Assembly: GCA_032433595.1 (NCBI GenBank)
Contig: JASWJB010000602.1
Span: 1-12,660, forward strand
From: Conoideocrella luteorostrata
Lineage: Eukaryota; Ascomycota; Sordariomycetes; Hypocreales; Clavicipitaceae
Direction of reading: 5' to 3'
Length of the DNA stretch: 12,660 nucleotides
Shown: positions 1-9,300 of the stretch, one piece after another
Numbering within the stretch: the stretch's first letter is position 1
Layout: each line of letters opens with the position of its first letter
Notes under the pieces: model-generated
Databases searched by the model: none
Seen by the model: only the letters and a program-made list of their open reading frames with translations
What the model was told of the DNA's origin: nothing
Made by a program: the position numbers and the translations under genes

Positions 1-31
1 CGGGTTCGTTATCTAAGAAGAAGAAAAGAAG

Positions 32-262
32 TCATAGTGGAAGGCGCGGTATCGCCGTATAAATATCGTGGCTTGAAGGTGACCACGTGACAGGCTTTGT
101 GGTGCTTGGCGGCGATATTCCAACAGTCTGATCAGCCGCTGTGGATGCTGCAATGGGCTGTGAGTGGGGGCCGTCGTGGCTTATCGGAACCGCCAATGCT
201 ACCCCAAAAGCTTGGCTGGCAAGTGCGCTGACAAGCAAGACAAGTAAAAGGAAGTCAGTCAT
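32..262 (-). CDS. Small putative secreted protein, or first exon of a secreted protein gene cut by the window edge
   Basis: The ORF reads 76 codons from an ATG at 262 to a TGA at 32-34. Residues 2-25 form a classical secretory signal: a very short polar start, a Leu/Val/Ala-rich core, then small residues suitable for signal peptidase around Ala-Val-Pro. The remaining 50 residues are Ser/Thr/Pro-rich and match no family I know. A purine stands at -3 of the ATG. Near the window edge, on the minus strand, there is a pyrimidine-rich tract ending in TTAG (last G at base 13) preceded by a TGAC branch-like word. The visible stop could therefore lie inside an intron, with the gene continuing to the left. 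I see no clear GTRAGT donor, so this is uncertain. The ORF is divergent from the phosphatase gene at 613, with about 350 bp between the two start codons. It may be secreted and processed, but no function can be given. Confidence 0.42.
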   Translation of the reverse strand: MTDFLLLVLLVSALASQAFGVALAVPISHDGPHSQPIAASTAADQTVGISPPSTTKPVTWSPSSHDIYTAIPRLPL

Positions 263-612
263 GGCCCCCCTCCCATCGTTGCCCCCACCTCAGAATTTAA
301 ATATTTGTAGTTTGCAAGGGTCGTGTGCTGTCTCGATTCCCCAACAAACATCTTGTGTTTCGGTTTGCATTCAATTTCTTCAAATTTTGAGTTACGTTTT
401 TGTTTTCTCCAAGATACCCTGGCGGCGCTTATTCTTCCTACGCCTTAACGTTTTATCGCTATCTTTCTGAAACGTCAGGCTCCAGTCACGCAGCTGCTGC
501 CCGACCCAACCAACACTCAACTGCTACTGCTACACAAACCCCAATTTAATTTAATCTCGAGAACGTCCACCACCTCACATATACCCTTATACCCTTATAG
601 CCTGCTGCAGCT
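263..612. promoter_or_regulatory. Divergent intergenic region between the small secreted ORF and the phosphatase gene
   Basis: This 350 bp stretch should hold the promoters of both flanking genes. It is pyrimidine-rich on the plus strand toward the phosphatase start, which is common upstream of fungal start sites. It contains AT-rich words (TTTAAATATTT near 296-306, TTTAATTTAA near 544-553) that could serve as TATA-like elements. Just before the start codon, at about 580-600, the word ATACCCTTAT occurs twice in tandem. I see no ATG between 480 and 612, so there is no upstream ORF in the proximal phosphatase leader. No specific transcription factor site can be named with confidence. Confidence 0.45.
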
Positions 613-2168
613 ATGGCCAAGCCACGATTGATTATCATCATTCGGCATGCCCAATCAGAGGGAAACAGTCAGTTTTCAACTCCTCGTCCTTTTAAGTGTT
701 GGTCGGATCTCAAATCAACTAACCTCCCACCCAACAGAGAACCGCGAAATCCACCAATCCGTCCCGGATCACAGAGTCAAACTCACCCCCGACGGCTGGT
801 CACAAGCTCACGACGCTGGCCGTCGGTTGCGAAATCTCCTCCGCCCGGACGACACGCTCCAAATCTTTACATCCCCCTACCGCCGAACCCGCGAAACCAC
901 GGAGGGTATCCTCGCCACCCTGACGGCCGATGAGCCCGAACCATCGCCCTTCCGCCGCGACAATATCAAGGTCTATGAGGAACCTAGACTTCGAGAGCAG
1001 GACTTTGGTAACTTCCAGCCATGCAGTGCCGAGATGGAGCGCATGTGGCAGGAAAGAGCAGACTACGGCCACTTTTTCTACAGAATTCCAAATGGGGAGA
1101 GCGCCGCCGATGCATATGATCGCGTGAGTGGGTTTAACGAGAGCTTGTGGAGGCAGTTTGGGGATGACGACTTCCCCAGTGTCTGCGTTTTAGGTATTGA
1201 CTATACCTCCCTTTCGAAGTCCTAAACGATCAGCCGGTTGACACTAACTTTTTTTTTTGTTCGTAACAGTCACCCACGGCCTTATGTCCCGCGTCTTCCT
1301 CATGAAATGGTACCACTTCACAGTCGAATACTTTGAAGACCTCCGCAACGTCGATCACTGCGAATTCCTCCTAATGCGCAAGCAAGAAACTGAGAAATTC
1401 GTCCTCGAAACCAAACTACGCACTTGGTCCGAACTACGGAGGGAGCGGGCACTCGCAAATAAAGACAAGGATGTTCCTGAAAAGGACGAAAGCAAGATCG
1501 AACGCAACCGTGCCTTTGTCGTGACCCGTCGATGGGGCGGCTGTCCCAACGGCTGTAACCACACAAACCACTACAAAAAGCGGCATGACTTGGAGGCACT
1601 ACGACAAAAGGACAACGAGCGCAGCGGGTACGATTCCAATGGCATAACGACCATTGCAAGCAGGAGACACCGACACAAGTCCATGGCGAGCGTCGGTGAT
1701 GGGGACGACGAACACGAACTCGACGGCGATCATCGTCAACGTCAACAACAAGCTGTCGTCCCCGCCATCCAAGAAAGCAAACTCGACCACAAGCTGGACG
1801 AGGTCCTATCCTCACCCGACAGCACACCATCATTCATCACCGCAGAAGATAGAGTCCGGAGCGTCAAATCCCCTCATCTACACGTCGGGCGTGACTTTGG
1901 GGGCACCTACTCTGGACACACCTCCGCCGCAGGCAGCGATAGCGATGCTTCCTTCGATGAGCGAGCCAACCATCCACGGGTTAATATCACCCATGGCAAT
2001 AGAGTGAGAGCTGTCGAGGAAGCCGATCTCAGCGATAGGAGTACCAGGAACCGGGTCGCCAGGTATGCCAACCGGTTGGGAGACGCCCCGCACGGAGGGG
2101 GATCAGATATGGAAGATTTGGCTAAGGCGGAGGAGGAGGATAGGAGTCTAAGGGGGAGTGTGTACTAG
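613..2168 (+). CDS. Histidine phosphatase superfamily protein (phosphoglycerate mutase-like), DET1-type, three exons
   Basis: The CDS is join(613..667, 738..1193, 1270..2168), 1410 bp, 469 aa. The fold is that of histidine phosphatases, which form a phosphohistidine intermediate. The motif RHAQSEGN gives the nucleophile His12 with Arg11. SPYRRTRET (about 64-72) supplies the phosphate-pocket Arg. LREQDFG gives the likely acid/base Glu105, and VTHG gives the second catalytic His173. Splicing both introns is required: it joins EGN to KNREIHQ and CVL to VTHG, restoring all motifs. The catalytic domain ends near residue 230. It is followed by a Cys/His cluster (C262, C266, H268, H271, H276) and a long polar, low-complexity tail with acidic and basic blocks ending in RGSVY. 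Fungal proteins of this layout resemble yeast Det1, a phosphatase linked to sterol transport; the substrate here is unknown. It is longer than the roughly 330 aa yeast protein because of the tail. The family call is firm and the DET1 orthology is inferred. Confidence 0.88.
668..737 (+). other. Intron 1 of the histidine phosphatase gene (70 bp)
   Basis: The donor is GTCAGT and the acceptor CAACAG, with a CTAAC branch-like word at about 719-723. It splits a Lys codon after its first base. Removing it joins the RHAQSEGN motif to KNREIHQSVPDHRVKL, a sequence typical of fungal members of the family. Reading through would give an unrelated, Pro/Arg-rich frame. Confidence 0.88.
1194..1269 (+). other. 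Intron 2 of the histidine phosphatase gene (76 bp)
   Basis: The donor is GTATTG and the acceptor GTAACAG, preceded by CACTAAC at about 1242-1248 and a run of T. It splits a Val codon after its first base and restores the CVLVTHG motif carrying the second catalytic His173. Retention would stop translation within the intron and lose that residue. Confidence 0.9.
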
Positions 2169-2267
2169 GTCGGGACAGCATGGCTGATGGGCCATATATG
2201 CTGATTACTGGGGAGTGTGTGCTGGATCAGACAGCATGGCTGACAGGCTATAGTTGCTGATTACTTA
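2154..2267 (+). repeat. Imperfect tandem duplication (56-57 bp, two copies) spanning the phosphatase stop codon
   Basis: Copy 1 (about 2154-2210) and copy 2 (about 2211-2267) both open with GGGAGTGTGT. They share ACAGCATGGCTGA and GCTGATTACT at matching places, with scattered substitutions and one single-base indel; identity is roughly 80 percent by eye. The first copy includes the final codons and TAG stop of the phosphatase. In the second copy the stop-equivalent position has diverged. Confidence 0.8.
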
Positions 2268-2410
2268 CGTTTCATCACATTTAGCATGTTACAAGGCGTC
2301 TAGGAATCGGAAAGGCAGCTGCATGTGTCTTGTAATGTTTTAATTCTTTTTTGGGACTGAAGAAAAGGAGCATTTCAATGCGGCGCACTTACGAGACCAG
2401 AATGGATATG

Positions 2411-2416
2411 AATAAA
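2411..2416 (+). terminator. Candidate polyadenylation signal AATAAA of the phosphatase gene
   Basis: An exact AATAAA lies about 245 bp after the phosphatase stop, within an AT-rich stretch. Fungal poly(A) signals are degenerate, so this is only a positional candidate. Further plus-strand AATAAA words near 3287-3300 lie too far downstream to be preferred. Confidence 0.35.
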
Positions 2417-2766
2417 CTGATAATGATGCATGTCTGCTGAGCATAGAATATTTTGATTTCCAAGGGATATACGAAATGGATGTCACCATTGCTGTTATGC
2501 ATCACCTGGTTAAAAATACCAGGGAACGTCTTATCTAGGATCGGGAACAGGTAGCTTCTCATAGGCTCAACCCTGCCTAGAATGTTCGTCGTATACTTCA
2601 TGTCAAAGCATTCACACTTCAATCCTTCATTCCAACTGGAAAATGTCTATTCGCCGTCTCCGGACAGCTCATCCCCGTCTAATTCACGAGTCCCAATAAG
2701 AAGAATATTCCTGCACCCCTCGCAGAGGCCATGCGCACATGTCATAAACAGAAGGGGAGCAAAGCC

Positions 2767-2801
2767 GAAAAAAAGAAGAAAAAAAAGAAAGAAAAAAAAA
2801 G
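2767..2801 (+). repeat. 35-base pure purine tract (A-rich)
   Basis: All bases from 2767 to 2801 are A or G, mostly runs of 3-9 A separated by single G. It lies between the two convergent genes and encodes nothing credible. It is most simply low-complexity intergenic sequence, although such tracts can exclude nucleosomes or mark 3' ends. Confidence 0.7.
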
Positions 2802-3376
2802 CAACAAAATACAATCGACAAGGCTATCATATCAAGCCTCTAGAAAAGGGCCTCAAAATAAAAACCACTAAACTGTCCTCCGTCAACAAGTGAGTTGCAG
2901 GGGATCCATCAAATTTCAGCTCTCGCCCTTACGCACAGCGCCGGTTTGCCCATGTTCTGCCCATTATGGCAGTCATATGTAGGGGATATAATAACAACAC
3001 AATGTACAGTGCACACCCACTCCCAGTCCGAGTTCCATTCCCCGGACAATTGTGATGCTGGATTAAAAAGGACAGACAGCTTCATCGCTTCATTACATCC
3101 GGAAAGTACCATCTCTTCTTTCTCTGCAGCTCTCAACTCCCCCTCGCTCCATGCAAAACATCCCCGTGTGTTTGTCATGTCTTTGATATCTCTTCCCGTA
3201 CCCGTGTCCTATCCTCTGTGTCGCCATGTATGCCATATGGGGGTGTAACGGTAGACAGTAATGTCCTTTCTTGACCGTCTACTAAGAATAAAAAATAAAG
3301 AAAAATAAGAAGATAATTACAGTATAAAAAAAAGAGGAGACAAAATGGGTCTTATCGAGTAGAAACCCCAGTCTCC

Positions 3377-6300
3377 TTAGAAGAACTTGGCCATTGCTCT
3401 GCTGAGATCAATAAAGTCGACGGGTTTTGTCACGTAGTCGCTAAACCCAGCGGCAACACACTTCTCTTGCACATCCGACATGACGTTGGCGGACAGCGCA
3501 ATAATCGGCATCTTGGGCAGGTCAGAGGCCTTTTCCCACTCTCGAATATCACGGCACGCTTGGTAGCCGTCTTTTCGGGGCATATGCAAATCACACTAAG
3601 GCAGCAGTTAGTTGGAGGAACTCGACTTCAGTAACGACGAGACTAGAAATAACATACCAAAATCAGAGAGTAGTATTTGTGGGACTTGGACAAGACAATC
3701 TCAGTGCACTCCACTCCATCAACGGCGACCTCGACATCAACGCCAATCTTCCGGAGGTACTTGTTCAAAACTTTTTGGTTCACGAGGTTGTCCTCCACAA
3801 GCAGGACTCTGTAGCCCTTGTTGCCCATGCGCTTCTCGATCTCTTGATAGCTGGCCTTCTGGCTCTCCACCATTTGCTGCGCCGTGGATCGGTTCCTATC
3901 GACACTCAGATCTCGTACCTTGTCAGGATCAAAAATAACGGCGAATCTCGAAGGCTTGACCGGCTTGTATATGAAAGTCACCATATTTTCCGATAACAAA
4001 CGTTCGTGCCTCGTATCAGCAGCCAACTTCTGCACAGCCTGTCTCTGAACCGAATCGGTGAGGACCACTATGGCCGTTCCCTCAATCCTTTGCGATTTGG
4101 TTATCTGATCCATGACACTGATAATGGCTTCGGCAGAGGCTAAATTGAGAACAATATGAGTGAACGTGATGGGATCATCACCACCAATGAACGGTCTCGC
4201 TTCTTCCACTGTCCCGATAGCCGTGATCTGATGAGGAACGTCCTTGGGCAGCGTCATTTCGATGTGCTGGGCGGTGGCTTCTCGGCTGTGATTTTGCGAG
4301 CAAATAATCAAAATCGAATACATTGGTGGTCGCAGCTCGCCGGTTGATCGTGATTCCTTCACGTCAGGCGTTGATTTTCGGGATGGCGAGCCTCTGTCGG
4401 AGGGCAACTCAAGATTCATCTGGGACAAGTCCTGCCCACTGGCCTTGGCCGCCTCGCTGAATCGAGCCAGTCCAGAATTCACAGCTGTGGACGAAGGCGA
4501 GCCAGGAAGGTGTCGGGCAAGACGGCTGCGAGTGGTAGTAGCAGCAGCAGCAGCAGCAGCGGTAGCATCATCAGCGCTATCGGTGGCAAGCGCAGGCAAC
4601 GATCCAGGGATCGCAGCAGCAGTGGATCTAGGGGTGGTGTCTTCCTTTGGGCTTCCGAGCATTCGATTCACGGTTGGCATTGTCTTGGTCGTCGTCCGGT
4701 TGACGTTTTCTGAGGACCCTTGGCGCGATCCAGCAGATGCTGATGATCCTGGGCTGACGGGAATGTTGGGATGGTCGTCGATTGACGGCAGGATAAATCG
4801 CGCCGTAAACGTAAACGTCGAACCCTTGCCAGGAATGGCAGTGCCTTCCATTCTGCCGCCATGTAGCTCAACCAGCTGACGAGAAATCACAAGGCCAAGG
4901 CCGCTTCCGCCGTGCTGTCTGGTGCTGCTACCATCGATTTGGCTGAATGGCTTGAATATCAAGTCTGCTTCCTCTTCCGTGAAACCTCTTCCAGTATCCG
5001 TGATGGCAAATTGGAGTATAATTTCGTTTTGATTTTCCACCGTTGGGACGTCATCCACGTATACCTTGCATCGACTAAATACTTCGCCTTCGGCGGTGAA
5101 CTTGATGGCGTTTCCAATCACGTTGAGCAGAACCTGACGTATCCGAACTTTGTCACCCTTGACCCATGCCGGCACGTCTGCCTCAACAAGGTAATTCAGC
5201 TCGAGGCGCTTTGCAATTGCCATGGTGGAGACAAGCTCGTTCACATCCTCAATCAGAGATCGAGTATGAAACCACTCGTGCTTCAGTTTCATCATACCAG
5301 CGTCCACCTTCGACAGATCCAATATGTCGTTGATGATCATGATTAAGCTGTTGGCGCTGGTCTGTATCGTGTTGGTATAGTCTCGTTGCTCTTCGTTCAG
5401 CGTCGTGTCTTGTAAGAAGCTGACCATGCCAGAGATGCCAATCAGCGGCGTCCTAATTTCGTGTGACATGTTGCTCAAAAAGCGACCTTTAGACTCCATG
5501 GCCTCCTTCAGCTTCGCCTCCAAAAGCTTGTGGTCATTAATGTCAGTAGCGGAACCAAAGTAAGAACTGGCCCCACGCCCAAAGTCGAGCGTGTCGATTT
5601 CGACGCAACGAATGAGATGCCACCGGTACTCGCCAGTTTTCGATCGAAGGCGAACCTCGGTGGTGTAGGACAGACGGCCACTAGTATCTGTCGTCACCTT
5701 GATGATGCCCTTTCTGGCCAGTTCCGTTAGCTCCGCGGTTGGAAGGGAGTACACAGATTCGCTTCCTGAGCTGCTCGTTCTAGAAAGCGCATGTTGCTGC
5801 TCATTGCGTAAGTTGGATTTGCCAGCACTAGGTTGTTTCAGAGTCTCGTTGGTTAATTGAGGTGTCGCAGTAGCGGTTGTCTTGCCTGACGACAATGTTC
5901 CATTGGTGCTCGCCTCATCTTGCTGGGATGGAGATTGGCCAGTGACGGCAGGACGCCGTGGCGGTTGCGGTTGCGGCGGCGGTTTCGTGCCGCGGCCGAT
6001 GGGAATGCGGCATCTCATCAGGTCATCTGGATGCACATAATCCATGAATCCAAGACCAAGTGAGTCCTCAAACCTCTGCCCCGTGTAGGAAAGCCACTGG
6101 TCGTTCGCAAAGGTTATGCCATCGTCCTCGGTGGCGGTGAAGATGATTTGCGGAATGAGGTTGGCCAGTAGTCTATGTTTGGCCTCTGATGCCTCGATTT
6201 CCTCCTGCCGAGCAGCCTTCATTTCCGCAATGTGCTGATCGTGAATATCCATGTAGGAACCCAAGAACTGCATGATGACACCTCTCTTGTCCTTTGAAGC

Positions 6301-9300
6301 TACAGCTCGCGCAAAGAACCAGCGGTAGGCTCCATCGAATCTCTTTATACGGACGCTTCTGGAAAATTGTTCGCCGGTTCGCAGGGAGTGGCCCCATGCT
6401 TTAAGGTATCCCTCCTTGTCGTCGGGGTGAATGCTTCCCCATGGATCAGCTGACAAGTCTGCCACTGTCTGTCCACGATATGACAAAAAGCGACTATTGA
6501 CCCATACCGTCTCTCCGGTCTGAGGCAAAGACACAAATACGTGGGCAGGCAGCGAGTCCAAAATCAGGCCCTTTAGTCTATCAGATGGTGGTGGCATATC
6601 TCCAGCCATTGATGTCAAAGAGCCGCTTCGCGGCGGCGGCGGCGGCGGCGCTGAAGGTGTTGGAGGTAGCTTAGTTGACAAACTAGAGCTTCGGGGCAGG
6701 AACTGAAATGTCGACGCGAAATCTGCACCATAACTATGCAACACAGTATGATGGCTGTGGTCAGTTTTACCTGGCTCAACAACCTTGTTGTCCTTGTCGA
6801 CAGCTTGCCTAGATATTAGTGTCGTGGCAGCAGCAGCAGTAGTAGTACTATTATTATTGGCATCAGCAGAGGCCTTGGCCACCAAGTCCGGAACACCGTC
6901 GTGTCCGCCGGCCGAGCTGCTGCCATCCTTGGAAGCTGTCACCGTCCCTTCATGGGCCGTCTGAAAGTAGCTCTTATCAACCATCCGCTCTGGGCTGGAT
7001 GCTTCGTTCTCAAATCTAACCCCAGACAAAACGACCTGTCTCCTGTCCCCAGGAGAGTTATCTTTGGATGTTGCTGCAAGTGCCTTTTCCCTGCCGGGAG
7101 TGGAAATCTCTTGCTTCGGTACTAACTTTTGTTTGCTAGCAAAGTAGCTTTCTCCAGCTGGGGAGCTTGTCAAGGGACTCCCGAGCGGCTGCCTCCTGTC
7201 CATGAAATGACTCATCGAACTGTGTTCCCACCCGGGCGTTACCAATGGAGAAGCAGTGGCACTTTTCGAGATGGCGGAGTAATCACTGGGACTTGTCATG
7301 CTTCCACCAGAATTTTGCTGAGGGGCATTGCCGGGCGCCAGAAACATACCACTTTCGCCGTGGTTTGCAAAAGGCGCAACCGCCCCAAAGCCGGTCGTAG
7401 AGGGCCGTCGGCGCTGAATTCCGGCCAATTCAGTTTCGAGGTTGCTATAGTGGCGGCAGAGAGAGAAGGAAGTCGCCATGTGAGGAGCCAAGTGCTCTAG
7501 CGAACGCCTCAAATTAGATGGATACGGTATTATAGGACTAAGAATAGAGAGAATAGCAATCGGCGCGGATTTATTTCGTTTCAGATGCTCTGGCGTAGCG
7601 CGATCAGCTTCGTTGGGCACCGCTTTCCGATCAGGCGGGCTTTCGTCTTTTGATCGCGGTTGGGATTTATGCTCCAAGGCTGTGGCGTCCAGCTTGAATG
7701 TTCGCGTGGGTTTGGACAACAGAACGTGCTTGAGGGGTATATGGAGGACCGTCCAAGAGTTGTCGATCCCGATTGCCTCTGGAGGTCGCATGCCGGTGTA
7801 GGAGGTAGGGGGGGATCCCGGGTTGAAGGATTCCTCATCAACCATTGCGTCGGTGAAGAAGGGATTCTCTTTCTGATCCGCTCGAACCGCGGGCGAAGGC
7901 GCTGGGGACTGTGACCAGGGAGACGGCGGCGTCTGTTCGTACTCTTCATACTTTGGCGTCGGTGGTCTGCGGTCATCATCCTCCAGACATGCTGAGATTC
8001 TCGTTGCTTTGTCGCTGCCGCTACATTTGCTGCGGGATTTGCCGGGCAAAAGGGAAGACAGCTTTGACATGGACTCAGTTCGTTGCTTTTTGGGCCTCTT
8101 CGAATCGGAACTGCCGCTTCCTTTCGAATTTGCTTTCTGATCGACGCCGGGAAAAAAAACCCCCCCTCCATGGTCAGGCTCTACATTAGTTCTAGGAAGA
8201 TATGGATAGGTCCGGGTCAGAGCTACAGGACGACCACGATCAAGCACTCGCGTGATACCCGTATGGTCAATCAAGGGGTCAGCTTCATAGTCCAATGCCT
8301 GCAAGACAGGTAATACACGGCCTTGTCCCTCATACCGTGCCATGAATGGCGCCTCCCAGCTTGGTATCTCTTGTTGTTCTTCAGCAGCAGCAGCATCGTG
8401 TTCGTCCAATGCATCCTTGTTCAGCTTCGTGTAATCATCTTGGAGTTCGGCTGCGGCCCGGGGTGAGGGATATTGTGTCTTGCTTCTCGTCAAATGGGCC
8501 GGCCGCTTCGGCAGCGCGGCGGTGGAAGGGGGGGTCCGATCTTGAAATTTCGGTCTACTGTCCTCAAAGGCAGTATAGGAGTGGCGACTTCGAAGTCCCG
8601 GCCGGGCGAGGCCGGAAGAGTTTGGCGTCGCATCGTCAAATGCAGTCATACCCTCAGAAGCTCCGTGGTCACTACTATGGGGAGCACCACTGCTTGCCTT
8701 GGCCAGGTAACCTAAGCTGAGATCATCTTCTTGATGTGCATTAAAGCTAGCTTTCTGTCCCCAAGGAACATTTTCGACGTCAGTCGTATCTGCGGGGACA
8801 GCCAAAGTCACCCGTTCTGCTTTATATATGTCCCTCATTATTTGCACCACCGTATTCCACCAAGCATCCAATCCAGGCTCCGCAGCTAGCATCAAAGACA
8901 AGTCATAGAGATTAGGGGTGGGGAAGTCAAAGTTACGAGGATGGTCTGAGATAGCTGGAGGATCAAAGGTAAAGGTTGACGTGGGAGTCGACGTCTCGGA
9001 TAAAACCATGTCCAACATACCACGATATTCGAAGGAGGATGCCACCTGCTGTCGCGCCTGAGGACTTGTTGGTTGACATGACGTGAATCTGGAGAGTGGG
9101 TGAGAAATTCCGGCCATAGCCATCCGAGGAAAAGGATACGAAGGCGTGTGTGCGACCGCAGCCGGTGTCATCCCCCCACGAACCGTGTTTCCGGACTCTG
9201 TGGATGTACCAGTAAGCGGGTCGGTCAGTATCGGCGACGTCATATTTGCGCTTTCCTCCCAAATGGGAGACACTCGTGCCCTTTCTGACTGCGCCATGAG

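Larger units (their letters stand above)
2169..3376. other. Gene-free convergent intergenic region (3' ends of phosphatase and kinase genes)
   Basis: About 1.2 kb separate the two convergent stop codons. I see no credible gene on either strand: the open frames here have non-ATG starts or low-complexity content and no motif. It should hold both 3' untranslated regions and poly(A) sites. A plus-strand purine tract and AT-rich stretches near 3285-3340 are the only compositional landmarks. No canonical AATAAA was found on the minus strand downstream of the kinase stop. Confidence 0.6.

Noticed and set aside
2582..2893. Lys/Arg-rich plus-strand open frame
   Set aside because: Its Lys-rich part is the translated purine tract; nothing else supports coding.
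2909..3178. Open frame of 89 codons on the minus strand downstream of the kinase
   Set aside because: No domain or signal peptide, and it lies where the kinase 3' UTR is expected.
2895..3248. Open frame of 117 codons on the plus strand between the convergent genes
   Set aside because: It begins with TTG, has no motif, and its composition looks like 3' UTR sequence.
4445..4879. Plus-strand open frame with poly-Ala and poly-Val character
   Set aside because: It is antisense to the kinase HATPase and linker region and is a shadow of the conserved minus-strand frame and its triplet repeat.
7581..8171. Minus-strand open frame of 196 codons in a second frame of the kinase
   Set aside because: The kinase frame is continuous through here; this one is Arg/Ser/Pro-rich with no motif, a typical frame shadow.
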